Assembly: GCA_004555725.1 (NCBI GenBank) | Contig: SFHC01000001.1 | Coordinates: 116,817-180,816, forward strand | Reading direction: 5' to 3' | DNA from: [Eubacterium] saphenum | GTDB taxonomy: Bacteria; Bacillota; Clostridia; Peptostreptococcales; Anaerovoracaceae | Length of the DNA: 64,000 bases | Part shown: piece after piece, positions 33,630 through 41,995 of the stretch | How positions within the stretch are numbered: the stretch's first letter is position 1 | How the letters are laid out: every line of letters begins with the position of its first letter | Notes under the pieces: model-generated | Told to the model about the DNA's origin: nothing | Database searches by the model: none | Seen by the model: only the letters and a program-made list of their open reading frames with translations | Program-made: the position numbers and the translations under genes

Positions 33630-34050
33630 TTTTATAACTCCTTCATTTATATATAGATAATATATATTAGACAAAACTCAAATGCGCAAGGCGAAATTTC
33701 CTTGTTGGTTCTGTTTTTGCCGACGGTTCAATTATATGTCTCACGAAGTTAATGTGCAAGGATTCTGACAGAAAAAGCTTCTGCAGAAGCCTGCTGCGGT
33801 TCAGCAGATTAAAGTATTTGTGAGCGTACACAATAAAATCTGCCACTCCGATGTTTATGCATCAGGGCGGCAGTGAAAACCTCATTTTAATTCTATAATA
33901 AAGCTGAACCAGTCAGCGTAAGTGTGTCTGATCTATGTTAAACGGGACGCGTGTCCGGAAAAAAGTTCAAAGAACGGCTTCCGCCGGTCGTGATATTTCT
34001 GTGGCGTGAAAAAGTCCAGAAACTGTTAAAAAGGGCTGTGACTTATGGAA
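33630..34050. other. Gap between pepT and the HtrA-like gene
   Basis: About 420 bp. The only structure seen is an imperfect hairpin CTGCC...GGCAG at 33840-33876 with an AT-rich tail on the minus strand, a probable terminator of the protease gene. The rest shows nothing recognisable. Confidence 0.5.
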
Positions 34051-35178
34051 TTACCTGAGGCTGCCGGAGGAGCTGCTGCCGCCAGAGCCATAGGAATCGG
34101 AACCTGACCCGGAGCCATAGCCGGAATCGTAATCAGAATCGGAACCGGAGCTTGAACCGGAACTGGAGCTTCCGATGTTTCCGCCGATCTTAATGATCTT
34201 GGCCGCGGATTTGGCCGCGGTATTAATCGGTACCGCGAACCCGAGTCCCTCTACATCCGAACCGCTGGACTTGGATTCTACGATTCCGATCAGGTTTCCG
34301 GAGCCGTCAAACAGTCCGCCGCCGGAATTACCAGGGTTTACAGAGGCATCTGTCTGGAGCAGGGTGAGTTTCTGATTGTTAATGGTGAGCTGACGGTCAA
34401 GAGCACTGACGATTCCTGTAGTCGCCGTGTTGCTCAGTTCTCCGAGTGCGTTTCCGATGGCGACGACGGTATCGCCGACTTCCAGCTTGCTGCTATTTCC
34501 GTAAGTCGCAGCGGTCAGGCCGGTTGCGCTGATTTTCAGAACAGCAAGGTCGTTATCCGCGTCTGTTCCGATCAGTTTAGCGGTATAGGATTTTCCGCTC
34601 TTCAGCGTTACCTTGATGCTGCCGGCGTTTTCAATGACGTGTTCACAGGTTAGAATGTACCCGTTTGACTGGATGATTACGCCGGATCCTGCACTGGCCG
34701 TTGCGGAAGAAGCATTGGAGAACCCATTGTTTCTGGATGTCGAAGTTACCGTAATGGAAACGACCGAGTTTTCTGCTTTCTTTACGATACTGTCAGTGGT
34801 CAGAGTCGTTTTTGAACTTGTCAGTTTATAATTTGTCGCAGAAGTGGAACTGCTGCTTCTGTTGCCTGCATAATTCGTGTATAGTGCGTATCCGCCGACG
34901 GAAACTGCGGAAGTGGCGAACATGCAGCCGGCCATCATCAGCGCGAGCGTCTTTTTCCTGATCGGCTGGAGCCGGGAAGAACCTGCGTGCGAGTACGGCG
35001 CGCCTTGTGGATAAATCCCGTGATTGTCGCTGAATGGCGCGTAATCACCATAGGTCTCATACTCATTGTTGTAATCGCCGTTCCAGGATTCGTTTCCATT
35101 TACATTCCAGTTGTTTCCGGTATCCTGAGGCCGCGTTCCGTTGTTCTTACGATTGTTTCTGTTTCTCCATCTCAGCAT
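34051..35178 (-). CDS. HtrA-like serine protease (S1C/DegP type) lacking a PDZ domain
   Basis: 375-residue membrane-anchored trypsin-like protease of envelope quality control. An Asn-rich cytoplasmic tail (1-70), a transmembrane helix (about 76-101), a Ser/Thr linker and the protease domain with His180 (ILTCEHVIE), Asp210 (DADNDLAVLKI) and Ser285 (VNPGNSGGGLF). Odd: instead of the usual PDZ domain the protein ends in a low-complexity Ser/Gly/Asp/Tyr tail (about 335-375). ATG 35178 has GAGGTGA at good spacing; an ATG nine codons earlier has none. Confidence 0.88.
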   Translation of the reverse strand: MLRWRNRNNRKNNGTRPQDTGNNWNVNGNESWNGDYNNEYETYGDYAPFSDNHGIYPQGAPYSHAGSSRLQPIRKKTLALMMAGCMFATSAVSVGGYALYTNYAGNRSSSSTSATNYKLTSSKTTLTTDSIVKKAENSVVSITVTSTSRNNGFSNASSATASAGSGVIIQSNGYILTCEHVIENAGSIKVTLKSGKSYTAKLIGTDADNDLAVLKISATGLTAATYGNSSKLEVGDTVVAIGNALGELSNTATTGIVSALDRQLTINNQKLTLLQTDASVNPGNSGGGLFDGSGNLIGIVESKSSGSDVEGLGFAVPINTAAKSAAKIIKIGGNIGSSSSGSSSGSDSDYDSGYGSGSGSDSYGSGGSSSSGSLR

Positions 35179-35564
35179 GGCCGTCACCTCGTTTCCTTTC
35201 TGCATTGCTGCCGGCGCGTATCGCGTCTTGAATATCTTTAACTTATGCGATTATCATAAACGCCCGAGTTGTTCAGAAAACGTCAGTAAAATAGAAACTG
35301 CGTTAAGAGCGCATTCACGAAAGGCACAATTTTTTCACATTTTCCATATTCTGTGAGGATTGCTTTCGTTATGTGAACGGCAAAAGCTGATTGGCAAGTA
35401 AATGGCCTGAATAAAATGAAATTGACAAAGGTTTTGCAGTCAGTGTATTTTCTTGCTGCGTAATTTTTGCCCTGAAGCATTGAGAAATTGAATTGGTGAA
35501 GGCTGTGTGACAGAATTACAATATAAAGGAAGGTTAGTTAATGCAGAAGTAAGAGGAGGCATTT
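35179..35564. other. Divergent region between HtrA-like and rhodanese genes
   Basis: About 385 bp without genes. A promoter for the rhodanese gene lies at 35422-35451; no clear minus-strand promoter was found. Confidence 0.5.
35422..35451 (+). promoter_or_regulatory. Promoter of the secreted rhodanese gene
   Basis: TTGACA (35422-35427), 18 bp, TATTTT (35446-35451); leader of about 105 nt. Confidence 0.6.
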
Positions 35565-37553
35565 ATGATGAACACTCGCTCTGGCCTGCGCAAGTTTATG
35601 GTTACAGCTCTGGCAGTGCTGACTGCGGTCGCATTCCTGGGCATGAACCCGTCTTACGCAGCAAAGAAATTGAAAGTTTCACCGTCAAAGAAGACGATCT
35701 ATGTCGGGAAGACGGTGAAGCTGAAGGCGAACCAGAAGGTAAAATGGTCCGTGAAATCTGGGAAGACTGTTGTAAAACTGACATCCAAGAAGTCCACAAC
35801 AGTTGTAGTAAAAGGCCTGAAGAAGGGCAGTGCTTCTGTCATCGCAAAGGCCGGAAAGCAGTCTAAGACTGTAAAGGTAACCGTTAAGAAGAAGGCTGCT
35901 TCCACGTCTAACGTGAAGGCGCAGCCGGCAGAGAAGGAGAGCAAGGTTTATGTTTCCGCTGCTTATGTCCGCGCGGCAATCGCAGGCAAGCAGAAAGAAA
36001 TGAAGAACCCGGTAGTCCTGGAAGTCGGCTGGGGAACCGAGAAGGACGACGCAGGTTATGGAAAGGGCCACATTCCTGGCGCCATTCACTTTAACACCGA
36101 CTGGGCAGAAAATAATGAGCTCGACGGAGAGGCGCAGCGCTGGGACATCAGAAGCTTTGACAAGATCAAGGCGCAGCTGGTGAAACTGGGCATCACCACA
36201 GACACACCGGTAATCGTTTACGCTGACGGCGCAACCAACTCCGGCGACGACCGTGTCGCGTTCGCTCTGCTGTGGGCAGGCGTAAAGAACGTCAAGTCCC
36301 TGGACGGCGGCTACGGGGCATGGACCAAGGCCGGCTATCCGACAGAGACCAAGAGCAACACCGGAAAGAGTGCATCTGCGTTCGGAAGATCCACAGCCGC
36401 ACATCCGGAGTGGATTGTGGACACGAACACGGTAACCAAGGCCGACAGCAAGTATAAGCTGGTCAGCATCCGCTCCTATGAAGAGTACATCGGACAGACA
36501 AGCGGATATGGATACATCGACAAGGCAGGCGAGCCTAAGGGAGCGATCTGGGGTCACGACACTGATGACGGTTCTTATACCAATGCGGACGGGACTGCAG
36601 TCGGACCGGACACCATCGCAAAGTACATCCAGCCTTACGGTGCGACACTGGACGACAATCTGGCATTCTACTGCGGAACAGGCTGGAGAGCAACCATCCC
36701 GTTCCTGATCATGTACCAGAATGGCTACAATAATATGTACCTGTATGATGACGGATGGTTCGTCTATAACCAGCAGAAGAATCTCCCGGTTCAGCTCGGC
36801 GACCCGGCAAAGGGCAATGTCACTTATACCACAACCGATCAGCTGCCGGAGAAATACACGAAACTTGACGGACTGAAGTATGCTAAGGACAGTGTAACAG
36901 CAACAGCAACCGGAAAGGTTGACAATGAGCTTTCTGCAACCGGCGGAAAGCTGGCAGACAACGTTACCTATAAATCCAGCAATGAGGACTATGTCACCGT
37001 CGCAAAGGACGGAACCGTAACCGTGAACAAGCTTCCGGCAGCAGGCTCCAGCACTCAGGTAACCATTACCGCAACCGGAATTCCGGAAATCGCCGGCAGC
37101 GGTGAAAAGCACGCAACAGCATCCTACACGATTACTCTGCAGGACCGCACAAGCGCGTACACAGATTCCGCAGCATGGACCAAGCTTGGAATCACTTACG
37201 ACGAGTATAAGAAGCTGGATTCCTCCAAGACACAGGTTCTTGACCTGCGCCAGGATTCCATCAAGCTGGATAACGGAACAGATATCGGCTTCAAGGCGGG
37301 TCACCTGAAAGACGCTGTTCAGGTTGCCTGTTTCCCTCTGTCCACGGCTGACCAGGAGAACCTCCTGACCACCGCCATCAAGGACAAGAAGCTGGATCCG
37401 TCCAAGAAGATCGTGGTTATCTGCAGATCCGGAAACATGGGCGCCAAGAGAGCCATGTCCATTCTGAAAGAGAACGGATTCAAGGACGTCACTTACATCA
37501 TCGGCGGAGCGCAGGATCTCCTGAAGAACCATGCCGCTGATCTGGTGAAGTAA
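35565..37553 (+). CDS. Secreted multi-domain rhodanese protein with Ig-like (Big2-type) repeats
   Basis: 662-residue exported protein: signal peptide (about 1-32, cleaved after YAA-like), a Lys-rich Big2-type Ig domain (33-110), a tandem rhodanese pair (about 125-410), a second Big2-like section (about 435-525) and a third rhodanese (about 540-660). The first rhodanese lacks Cys in its loop (YADGATNSGDDR); the second has Cys370 in YCGTGWRAT, and the third has Cys620 in ICRSGNMGAKRA. The pair looks like thiosulfate/mercaptopyruvate sulfurtransferase, with an inactive first half as is usual. RBS GAGGAGG upstream. No LPXTG or SLH anchor. Extracytoplasmic sulfurtransfer is inferred; the substrate is unknown. 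Confidence 0.85.
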   Translation: MMNTRSGLRKFMVTALAVLTAVAFLGMNPSYAAKKLKVSPSKKTIYVGKTVKLKANQKVKWSVKSGKTVVKLTSKKSTTVVVKGLKKGSASVIAKAGKQSKTVKVTVKKKAASTSNVKAQPAEKESKVYVSAAYVRAAIAGKQKEMKNPVVLEVGWGTEKDDAGYGKGHIPGAIHFNTDWAENNELDGEAQRWDIRSFDKIKAQLVKLGITTDTPVIVYADGATNSGDDRVAFALLWAGVKNVKSLDGGYGAWTKAGYPTETKSNTGKSASAFGRSTAAHPEWIVDTNTVTKADSKYKLVSIRSYEEYIGQTSGYGYIDKAGEPKGAIWGHDTDDGSYTNADGTAVGPDTIAKYIQPYGATLDDNLAFYCGTGWRATIPFLIMYQNGYNNMYLYDDGWFVYNQQKNLPVQLGDPAKGNVTYTTTDQLPEKYTKLDGLKYAKDSVTATATGKVDNELSATGGKLADNVTYKSSNEDYVTVAKDGTVTVNKLPAAGSSTQVTITATGIPEIAGSGEKHATASYTITLQDRTSAYTDSAAWTKLGITYDEYKKLDSSKTQVLDLRQDSIKLDNGTDIGFKAGHLKDAVQVACFPLSTADQENLLTTAIKDKKLDPSKKIVVICRSGNMGAKRAMSILKENGFKDVTYIIGGAQDLLKNHAADLVK

Positions 37554-37726
37554 ACAGAAATCAGGTTAAGCAGAATCGGCCTGCCGGATTACCCGGCTGT
37601 CTGGTCATCAGGCCACAGGTTTGAAACAGACTGGCAACGGAACATTGAATGATGGATGAGATGACTGGATGAATGGGTGATGACAGGTGAGAAACAGCCG
37701 GGGAAATAATATCCCGGCTGCGTGTT

Positions 37727-38100
37727 CCGATTTCGACAAAAAGTGAAGAATCAAGAACACAAAAAGGAGTTTCGGTTTTTCTGTTATCGAACTGCCGGAA
37801 AATCGCGATTCCGGAACATAATCTGATGAATGCGGAAGGGGAGTTGTATCCAAATGGATACAACTCCCCGCTTTTCATGTCTGCCGGATGCTCATGCACC
37901 ATTTTTGAGTAAGGAATGTCAGATTATTGTATCGAAATAGATGCATGTCAACGATAAGCCGGCTGAAACCATCTGTATTGTTCACGAAGCATCTATCGTA
38001 CATCAAAAAGTTCATATTTGACGAGAATAGAATTGTGCGCAATCGAACAAAACTCCTTTTTGTGTTCTGAGATCGCCGGATTTCAGATTTTCGGTGACAG
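37727..38100 (+). repeat. Dispersed non-coding cassette, copy 1 (MITE-like)
   Basis: Bounded by an exact 18-bp inverted repeat: GAACACAAAAAGGAGTTT at 37755-37772 and its reverse complement at 38050-38067. The outer and inner flanks are similar to the ends of the second cassette at 58470-58829, which has the opposite orientation. The centre holds a 14-bp perfect hairpin (37838-37869). No reading frame. Confidence 0.7.
37838..37875 (+). terminator. 14-bp perfect hairpin inside the cassette, terminator-like
   Basis: GGGGAGTTGTATCC, loop AAAT, GGATACAACTCCCC, then GCTTTT. It is the first strong terminator after the rhodanese gene. Confidence 0.65.
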
Positions 38101-38288
38101 GAATTTAAAAAGTGCTTTTAATGTTGTTATAGCATATAATTATCACGCTGGACCAGGATGTCCGGGCGCAGTAGAGGAGGAGCTTTCCATCCCCAGACCA
38201 GTATATACATGATACATGAAAATCTCCGTCCGAAGGAATTATATACTTAGAATTTTCGCTGCTGCTTGTGACAGCAGAAACTTGAAAA

Positions 38289-38332
38289 CAGCGCGCCCCG
38301 GGAGCGAAATCTCCGGGGCGCGCCGTTATAAC
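38289..38332 (-). terminator. Terminator of the proline racemase gene
   Basis: GC-rich stem GCGCGCCCCGG/CCGGGGCGCGC (38291-38323); on the minus strand it is followed by TGTTTTC. Confidence 0.75.
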
Positions 38333-38483
38333 GTATATTAACGTAATATCATTTTTTCTTCGGTATTAAAATCCGATAGTCGTTCGATCTCTGATCTCTC
38401 AGCCGTTCATCATTTTTCTGGATTTCCCGCTCTTGAAAAGGACTTGAAAATCCAGGAAGTACAAGATGAGCGTATCCGAAAAA

Positions 38484-39524
38484 CTATCTCGGAACAACGA
38501 ATCCCTTGCCCATAGCATCGTCAGGATCGATGAACCATGTTGCCTCTCCGCAGAGGTATGCAGCTCCTCTTACCTGAGGAATGACTGCGTCATAGTCAGC
38601 AACCTTAGTCTCTTCTTTGATGGTTCCGTAGAACTTGGTTCCGATGAAGGACTCGTATACGAATTCCTTGCCGACCGGCAGTTCGCCGAGAGCGTGGAGC
38701 AGGGAAAGTTTAGCAGATGTACCTGTTCCGCACGGGCTTCTGTCGAGCTGCGGATCGTTCGGGTCGCCGAATACAACCAGGTTGCGCAGGTCTGCGTCCG
38801 GAGTATCTGTGGTGGAGTAGTTCTCAACCAGGTCAACTGTTGTGATGTCGAGTTCCGGATGCTGGATCTCAACCGTCTTGTTGACTTCATTCAGCATGAA
38901 GCTGGAGAATTTGGTCAGGAACGGAGCGGTGTCCGGGCCGACCTTGATGCCGAAGTTCTTCTCTGTATCAACCATAGCGAAGAAGGAGCCGCCGAAGCAG
39001 ATATCATAAACAACGTCTTTTCCTTCATATGTTGTGTGCAGGTCTTTCTTGTAACGGAAAGCCGGAACGTTTGTCAGTGTGACGCCTGTAACCTTGCCGT
39101 CTTTAACGTCTGCAACCGTTCTGATCAGTCCTGCAGGAGCTTCCAGAACAACCTCTGTCTGAGGCTCTTTCATCTCCATCAGTCCGCCTTCCAGGATTGC
39201 GGTAACCGTTCCGATTGTGCAGTGTCCGCACATATTCAGGTATCCGCCGCCGTCCATGAAGAATACGCCGAAGTCTGCTTCCGGATTGCATGGCTCAGTG
39301 ATGAAAGCGCCGAACATGTCGTGATGTCCTCTTGGCTCGAACATCAGAGCAGTTCTCAGATAGTCATAATGCTCTTCCAGATAGTGCTTTCTCTCGATCA
39401 TTGTCTTACCCTCAGTCTCTGGGCAGTCGATCGCAACACGGCAGTACTCACCCTCTGTGTGAGCCTCAATTGTTCTGATATGATCTACATACTTAGAATA
39501 GTCAATCTTTGGCGTTAATTTCAT
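38484..39524 (-). CDS. Proline racemase family protein (proline racemase / 4-hydroxyproline epimerase)
   Basis: 346-residue cofactor-independent racemase. Both catalytic cysteines are present: Cys99 in NMCGHCTIG and Cys265 in DRSPCGTGTSAK, so it is a true racemase/epimerase, not the Thr-containing 3-hydroxyproline dehydratase subgroup. In Stickland organisms D-proline feeds D-proline reductase, but no prd genes are in the window, so 4-hydroxyproline epimerase remains possible. RBS AAGGAGG is 8 nt before ATG 39524. Single-gene unit with its own terminator. Confidence 0.88.
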   Translation of the reverse strand: MKLTPKIDYSKYVDHIRTIEAHTEGEYCRVAIDCPETEGKTMIERKHYLEEHYDYLRTALMFEPRGHHDMFGAFITEPCNPEADFGVFFMDGGGYLNMCGHCTIGTVTAILEGGLMEMKEPQTEVVLEAPAGLIRTVADVKDGKVTGVTLTNVPAFRYKKDLHTTYEGKDVVYDICFGGSFFAMVDTEKNFGIKVGPDTAPFLTKFSSFMLNEVNKTVEIQHPELDITTVDLVENYSTTDTPDADLRNLVVFGDPNDPQLDRSPCGTGTSAKLSLLHALGELPVGKEFVYESFIGTKFYGTIKEETKVADYDAVIPQVRGAAYLCGEATWFIDPDDAMGKGFVVPR

Positions 39525-39980
39525 CTTTCTTACCTCCTTATGATTGTGTTAACAACCGTAATCTCTGTTAAAACTATAACGTAGAAAATGGATAAAGTCA
39601 ATACAGAAAACTCTGAGAAAAAGATTCTTTAATACTTGACATTTCAGTGTTTTCGTGAAATCGGCCGTCATGGGTTATATACTGTATTCTAGTTCAGATT
39701 TTATGGCTTTTTATGTGTACTGCGGACAAAAGATATCCGCGGATGGGAATCAGCAAGAGGCATTCCGTCGGCATTGAGATTATGCAGGGACTGTCTTCCA
39801 GTCTGGGCGTAGTGCTGACCATCCCGGCAACGGCGCTGATTGTCGCAGTGTATTTTGGAAGGAAATAATCGGTAAACAAACCACCTGAAACATGGTATAC
39901 TGGAGAGATTAAGAACTCCTGCGGATGAACATGTGCCGCAGAACAACAGGATATCAGAAACAAGGGGTAGTCAGGTTTCT
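39525..39980. other. Gap before the Wadjet operon
   Basis: About 455 bp. It holds the 51-codon frame at 39713-39868 (possible gene remnant). The jetA start has only a weak RBS and no convincing promoter was found. Confidence 0.5.
39713..39868 (+). pseudogene. Possible 3' remnant of a YibE/F-like membrane protein gene
   Basis: A frame ending IEIMQGLSSSLGVVLTIPAT, ALIVAVYFGRK, stop. The pattern of a short charged turn, SLGxVLTIPxTA and a final helix is like the C terminus of YibE/F-family permeases. The frame upstream is open but unrecognisable. It is either a decayed gene end or a 51-residue small membrane protein; no RBS precedes the ATG, which favours decay. Confidence 0.35.
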
Positions 39981-41363
39981 ATGAAGCTGTTCAGTCGTAT
40001 ACCAGAGAATTTTTTCAGTATTTTAGCGTCTCCCAAGAAAGAACTATATGTGGAGGCGCTTTTTGTGCTGCGTCAGGCATTCAAGACGGAGCTGGTGATC
40101 CGGAGAAAGGATCTCCTGGCGATGTTTATGGATTCGCTGGAAGATCAGTTCGAGAACGCAGACTTTACAGAGGAGGCGGAGGAAGAAGGAGAGACGGATT
40201 CCTCTGCGGTTTCTGCCAAGGCGCATCTGCTGTTCGCCCGTCTGAAGGAGACAGGATGGGTGGAAACGGAATATGAGACCCAGTCTTTTGAAGAGAACGT
40301 CACTGTTCCGGATTACGCGATTTCCGTGATCAATCTGCTGTATGATCTCTCGGAAGAGAAAATAAAAGAATACAACAGTTTTGTTTACGCGACGTACGCG
40401 GCGCTGGAAAACGCGGAGCGGACTCCGGATTATGTGTATCAGGCGCTGCAGACGGCGTATCGGAATACGGTGAATCTGGTGGACGAGCTGAAGGGATTGT
40501 TTAATAATATCCGGAGATATTATTCGCGTCTTCCGGGAGAAAACAACGTCAATGCCTTGCTCCGTGAACATTTTGACGGCTATCAGGACAAGGTCGTGGA
40601 TACAATCTACTATCCGCTGAAGACGTTTGATTCTGTACCGCGGTTTAAGAATTCCATTATGAAAATCCTGAACAGCTGGCTGAACAATGACCAGATGATC
40701 GGAACGATCGCGGAACAGGGTGTTGCCAGACAGGTGCTGGAAGATGAAGAGCAGGGAAGAGATGAAGTCGTTCGGATGATCCGGTATACAGTGGACACTT
40801 ATGAAGGCATCGAAGACATGATCGCACAGATTGACCGCAAGCACAATCAGTATGTCCTGTCTTCAGTAGAACGCATGCGTTACCTGATGAATACGGACAG
40901 AAGCGCAAAAGGAAGGATCGTGGATCTTCTCAAGGCCTCTGGCGATCCGGAAACGATATGCCGTATGCAGAAATTGATAAACATATATCCGGTCAGGGTC
41001 GCGGGACAGAAATCCCTGTATGAACGAATCCGAAGAACGAAAAAGTCTGAGGGAACATACCACGCGGTGGAAGAGCAGCACGATCAGCCGCAGGTGTTTA
41101 ATGGCTTTCTGGAGGATGTCCGAAAACAGTATTCCAACAAGAAAATCGATGAATATATGCTGCGCTGCATGGGGGATCTTATGGAAATACAGACCGAAGA
41201 TATGGAGATTCGCGATTCGGAAGAATTCATCCTCTATCTGCTCTGCACCATCCGCGGACTGGAGCGCACGGCGCCGTTTAAGATGACGTTCAGAGAAGGA
41301 AATACAGACCGGAACGGATACAGTGTTCCGCGGGCGCTGTTCAAGAGAAAAGAGAGGGCGTAA
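39981..41363 (+). CDS. jetA: Wadjet defence protein JetA
   Basis: 460-residue kleisin-like subunit of the Wadjet SMC complex that recognises and cuts closed circular DNA such as plasmids. The family N terminus (MKLFSRIPENFFSILASPKK) and the winged-helix/helical body are recognised, with a strongly acidic insertion about residues 65-80 (EEAEEEGETDSS). Assigned mainly by gene order: JetA, JetB (DUF4194-like), JetC (SMC ATPase) and JetD (TOPRIM-type nuclease), all overlapping. ATG 39981 chosen because the family starts at MKLFxRIP. The JetA sequence type suggests a non-type-I Wadjet; the type was not resolved. Confidence 0.85.
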   Translation: MKLFSRIPENFFSILASPKKELYVEALFVLRQAFKTELVIRRKDLLAMFMDSLEDQFENADFTEEAEEEGETDSSAVSAKAHLLFARLKETGWVETEYETQSFEENVTVPDYAISVINLLYDLSEEKIKEYNSFVYATYAALENAERTPDYVYQALQTAYRNTVNLVDELKGLFNNIRRYYSRLPGENNVNALLREHFDGYQDKVVDTIYYPLKTFDSVPRFKNSIMKILNSWLNNDQMIGTIAEQGVARQVLEDEEQGRDEVVRMIRYTVDTYEGIEDMIAQIDRKHNQYVLSSVERMRYLMNTDRSAKGRIVDLLKASGDPETICRMQKLINIYPVRVAGQKSLYERIRRTKKSEGTYHAVEEQHDQPQVFNGFLEDVRKQYSNKKIDEYMLRCMGDLMEIQTEDMEIRDSEEFILYLLCTIRGLERTAPFKMTFREGNTDRNGYSVPRALFKRKERA

Positions 41364-41995
41364 TGTTTCAGGAAGAATACGAAAAACTGTCGACAAACGA
41401 GAAGGGTGAGTTTAAGAAGATCGTCAGCCATCTGCTCGCGCATACCTACCTGATCCGCGAAGAGTATAACTTTGACGCTGACGTGAAGGTCCTTGATCAG
41501 GACTTTATTTTTGCAGAGCGGAATATTGAGATGATCAGCGAATATCTGAGTTACGCGGGATTCCGTGTGGAAAAAGACACAGAGTACGGCGTCATCGCAG
41601 TCAGCAGTGACAATCCGGATAACCGTGTGTCGTTTAATAAGCTGACTACGCTGATGATCTACACGCTGCGCCTGATTTATGAAGAGGAGCGGGAAAAATT
41701 GACCCTCATCAAAGAAGTGTTTACTTCTGTCGGGGATCTGATCAATAAGATGATTACGCTGGGCGCGATTCCGAAGAAACCGTCGAACGCAGAGATGGAG
41801 AAATCGCTCAGAGCGCTGAAAAAGTATAACCTGATCCGAAAAGTGGACGGGCCTTGGTCGGACGCGCATACCAGGATGCTGATCCTGCCGTCGATTCTGT
41901 TCATTGTAACGAATGAACAGATTTCCAATCTCAGTGAATTAGTAAAGACAAAGGAGAAGGACGATGAAGAAGCTGACGAGATTATTGCTGATTAA
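41363..41995 (+). CDS. jetB: Wadjet defence protein JetB (DUF4194-like)
   Basis: 210-residue KITE-like subunit, which bridges JetA and the SMC heads. Seen: FKKIVSHLLAHTYLIREEYN at the start, the two winged-helix-like parts, LTTLMIYTLRLIYEEEREKL near 94 and a C-terminal charged tail EKDDEEADEIIAD. The start codon overlaps the jetA stop (TAATG) and its end overlaps jetC by 32 nt, the tight packing usual for obligate complexes. Confidence 0.88.
   Translation: MFQEEYEKLSTNEKGEFKKIVSHLLAHTYLIREEYNFDADVKVLDQDFIFAERNIEMISEYLSYAGFRVEKDTEYGVIAVSSDNPDNRVSFNKLTTLMIYTLRLIYEEEREKLTLIKEVFTSVGDLINKMITLGAIPKKPSNAEMEKSLRALKKYNLIRKVDGPWSDAHTRMLILPSILFIVTNEQISNLSELVKTKEKDDEEADEIIAD

Larger units (their letters stand above)
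37554..38483. other. 930-bp gap with hairpins and a dispersed repeat cassette
   Basis: No gene. Contains an 8-bp hairpin CAGCCGGG/CCCGGCTG (about 37695-37720), the first copy of the dispersed cassette (37727-38100) and the proline racemase terminator. Confidence 0.6.

Noticed and set aside
35685..37532. 615-codon minus-strand frame opposite the rhodanese gene
   Set aside because: Shadow frame; the plus-strand product has a signal peptide, RBS and rhodanese motifs.
38466..39518. 350-codon plus-strand frame opposite the proline racemase
   Set aside because: No RBS and no family resemblance; the minus-strand product has both catalytic cysteines.
39541..39560. Rex site before the proline racemase gene (GTTAAC-containing)
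   Set aside because: Only one half-site TTAACAA fits; the partner half has too many mismatches.
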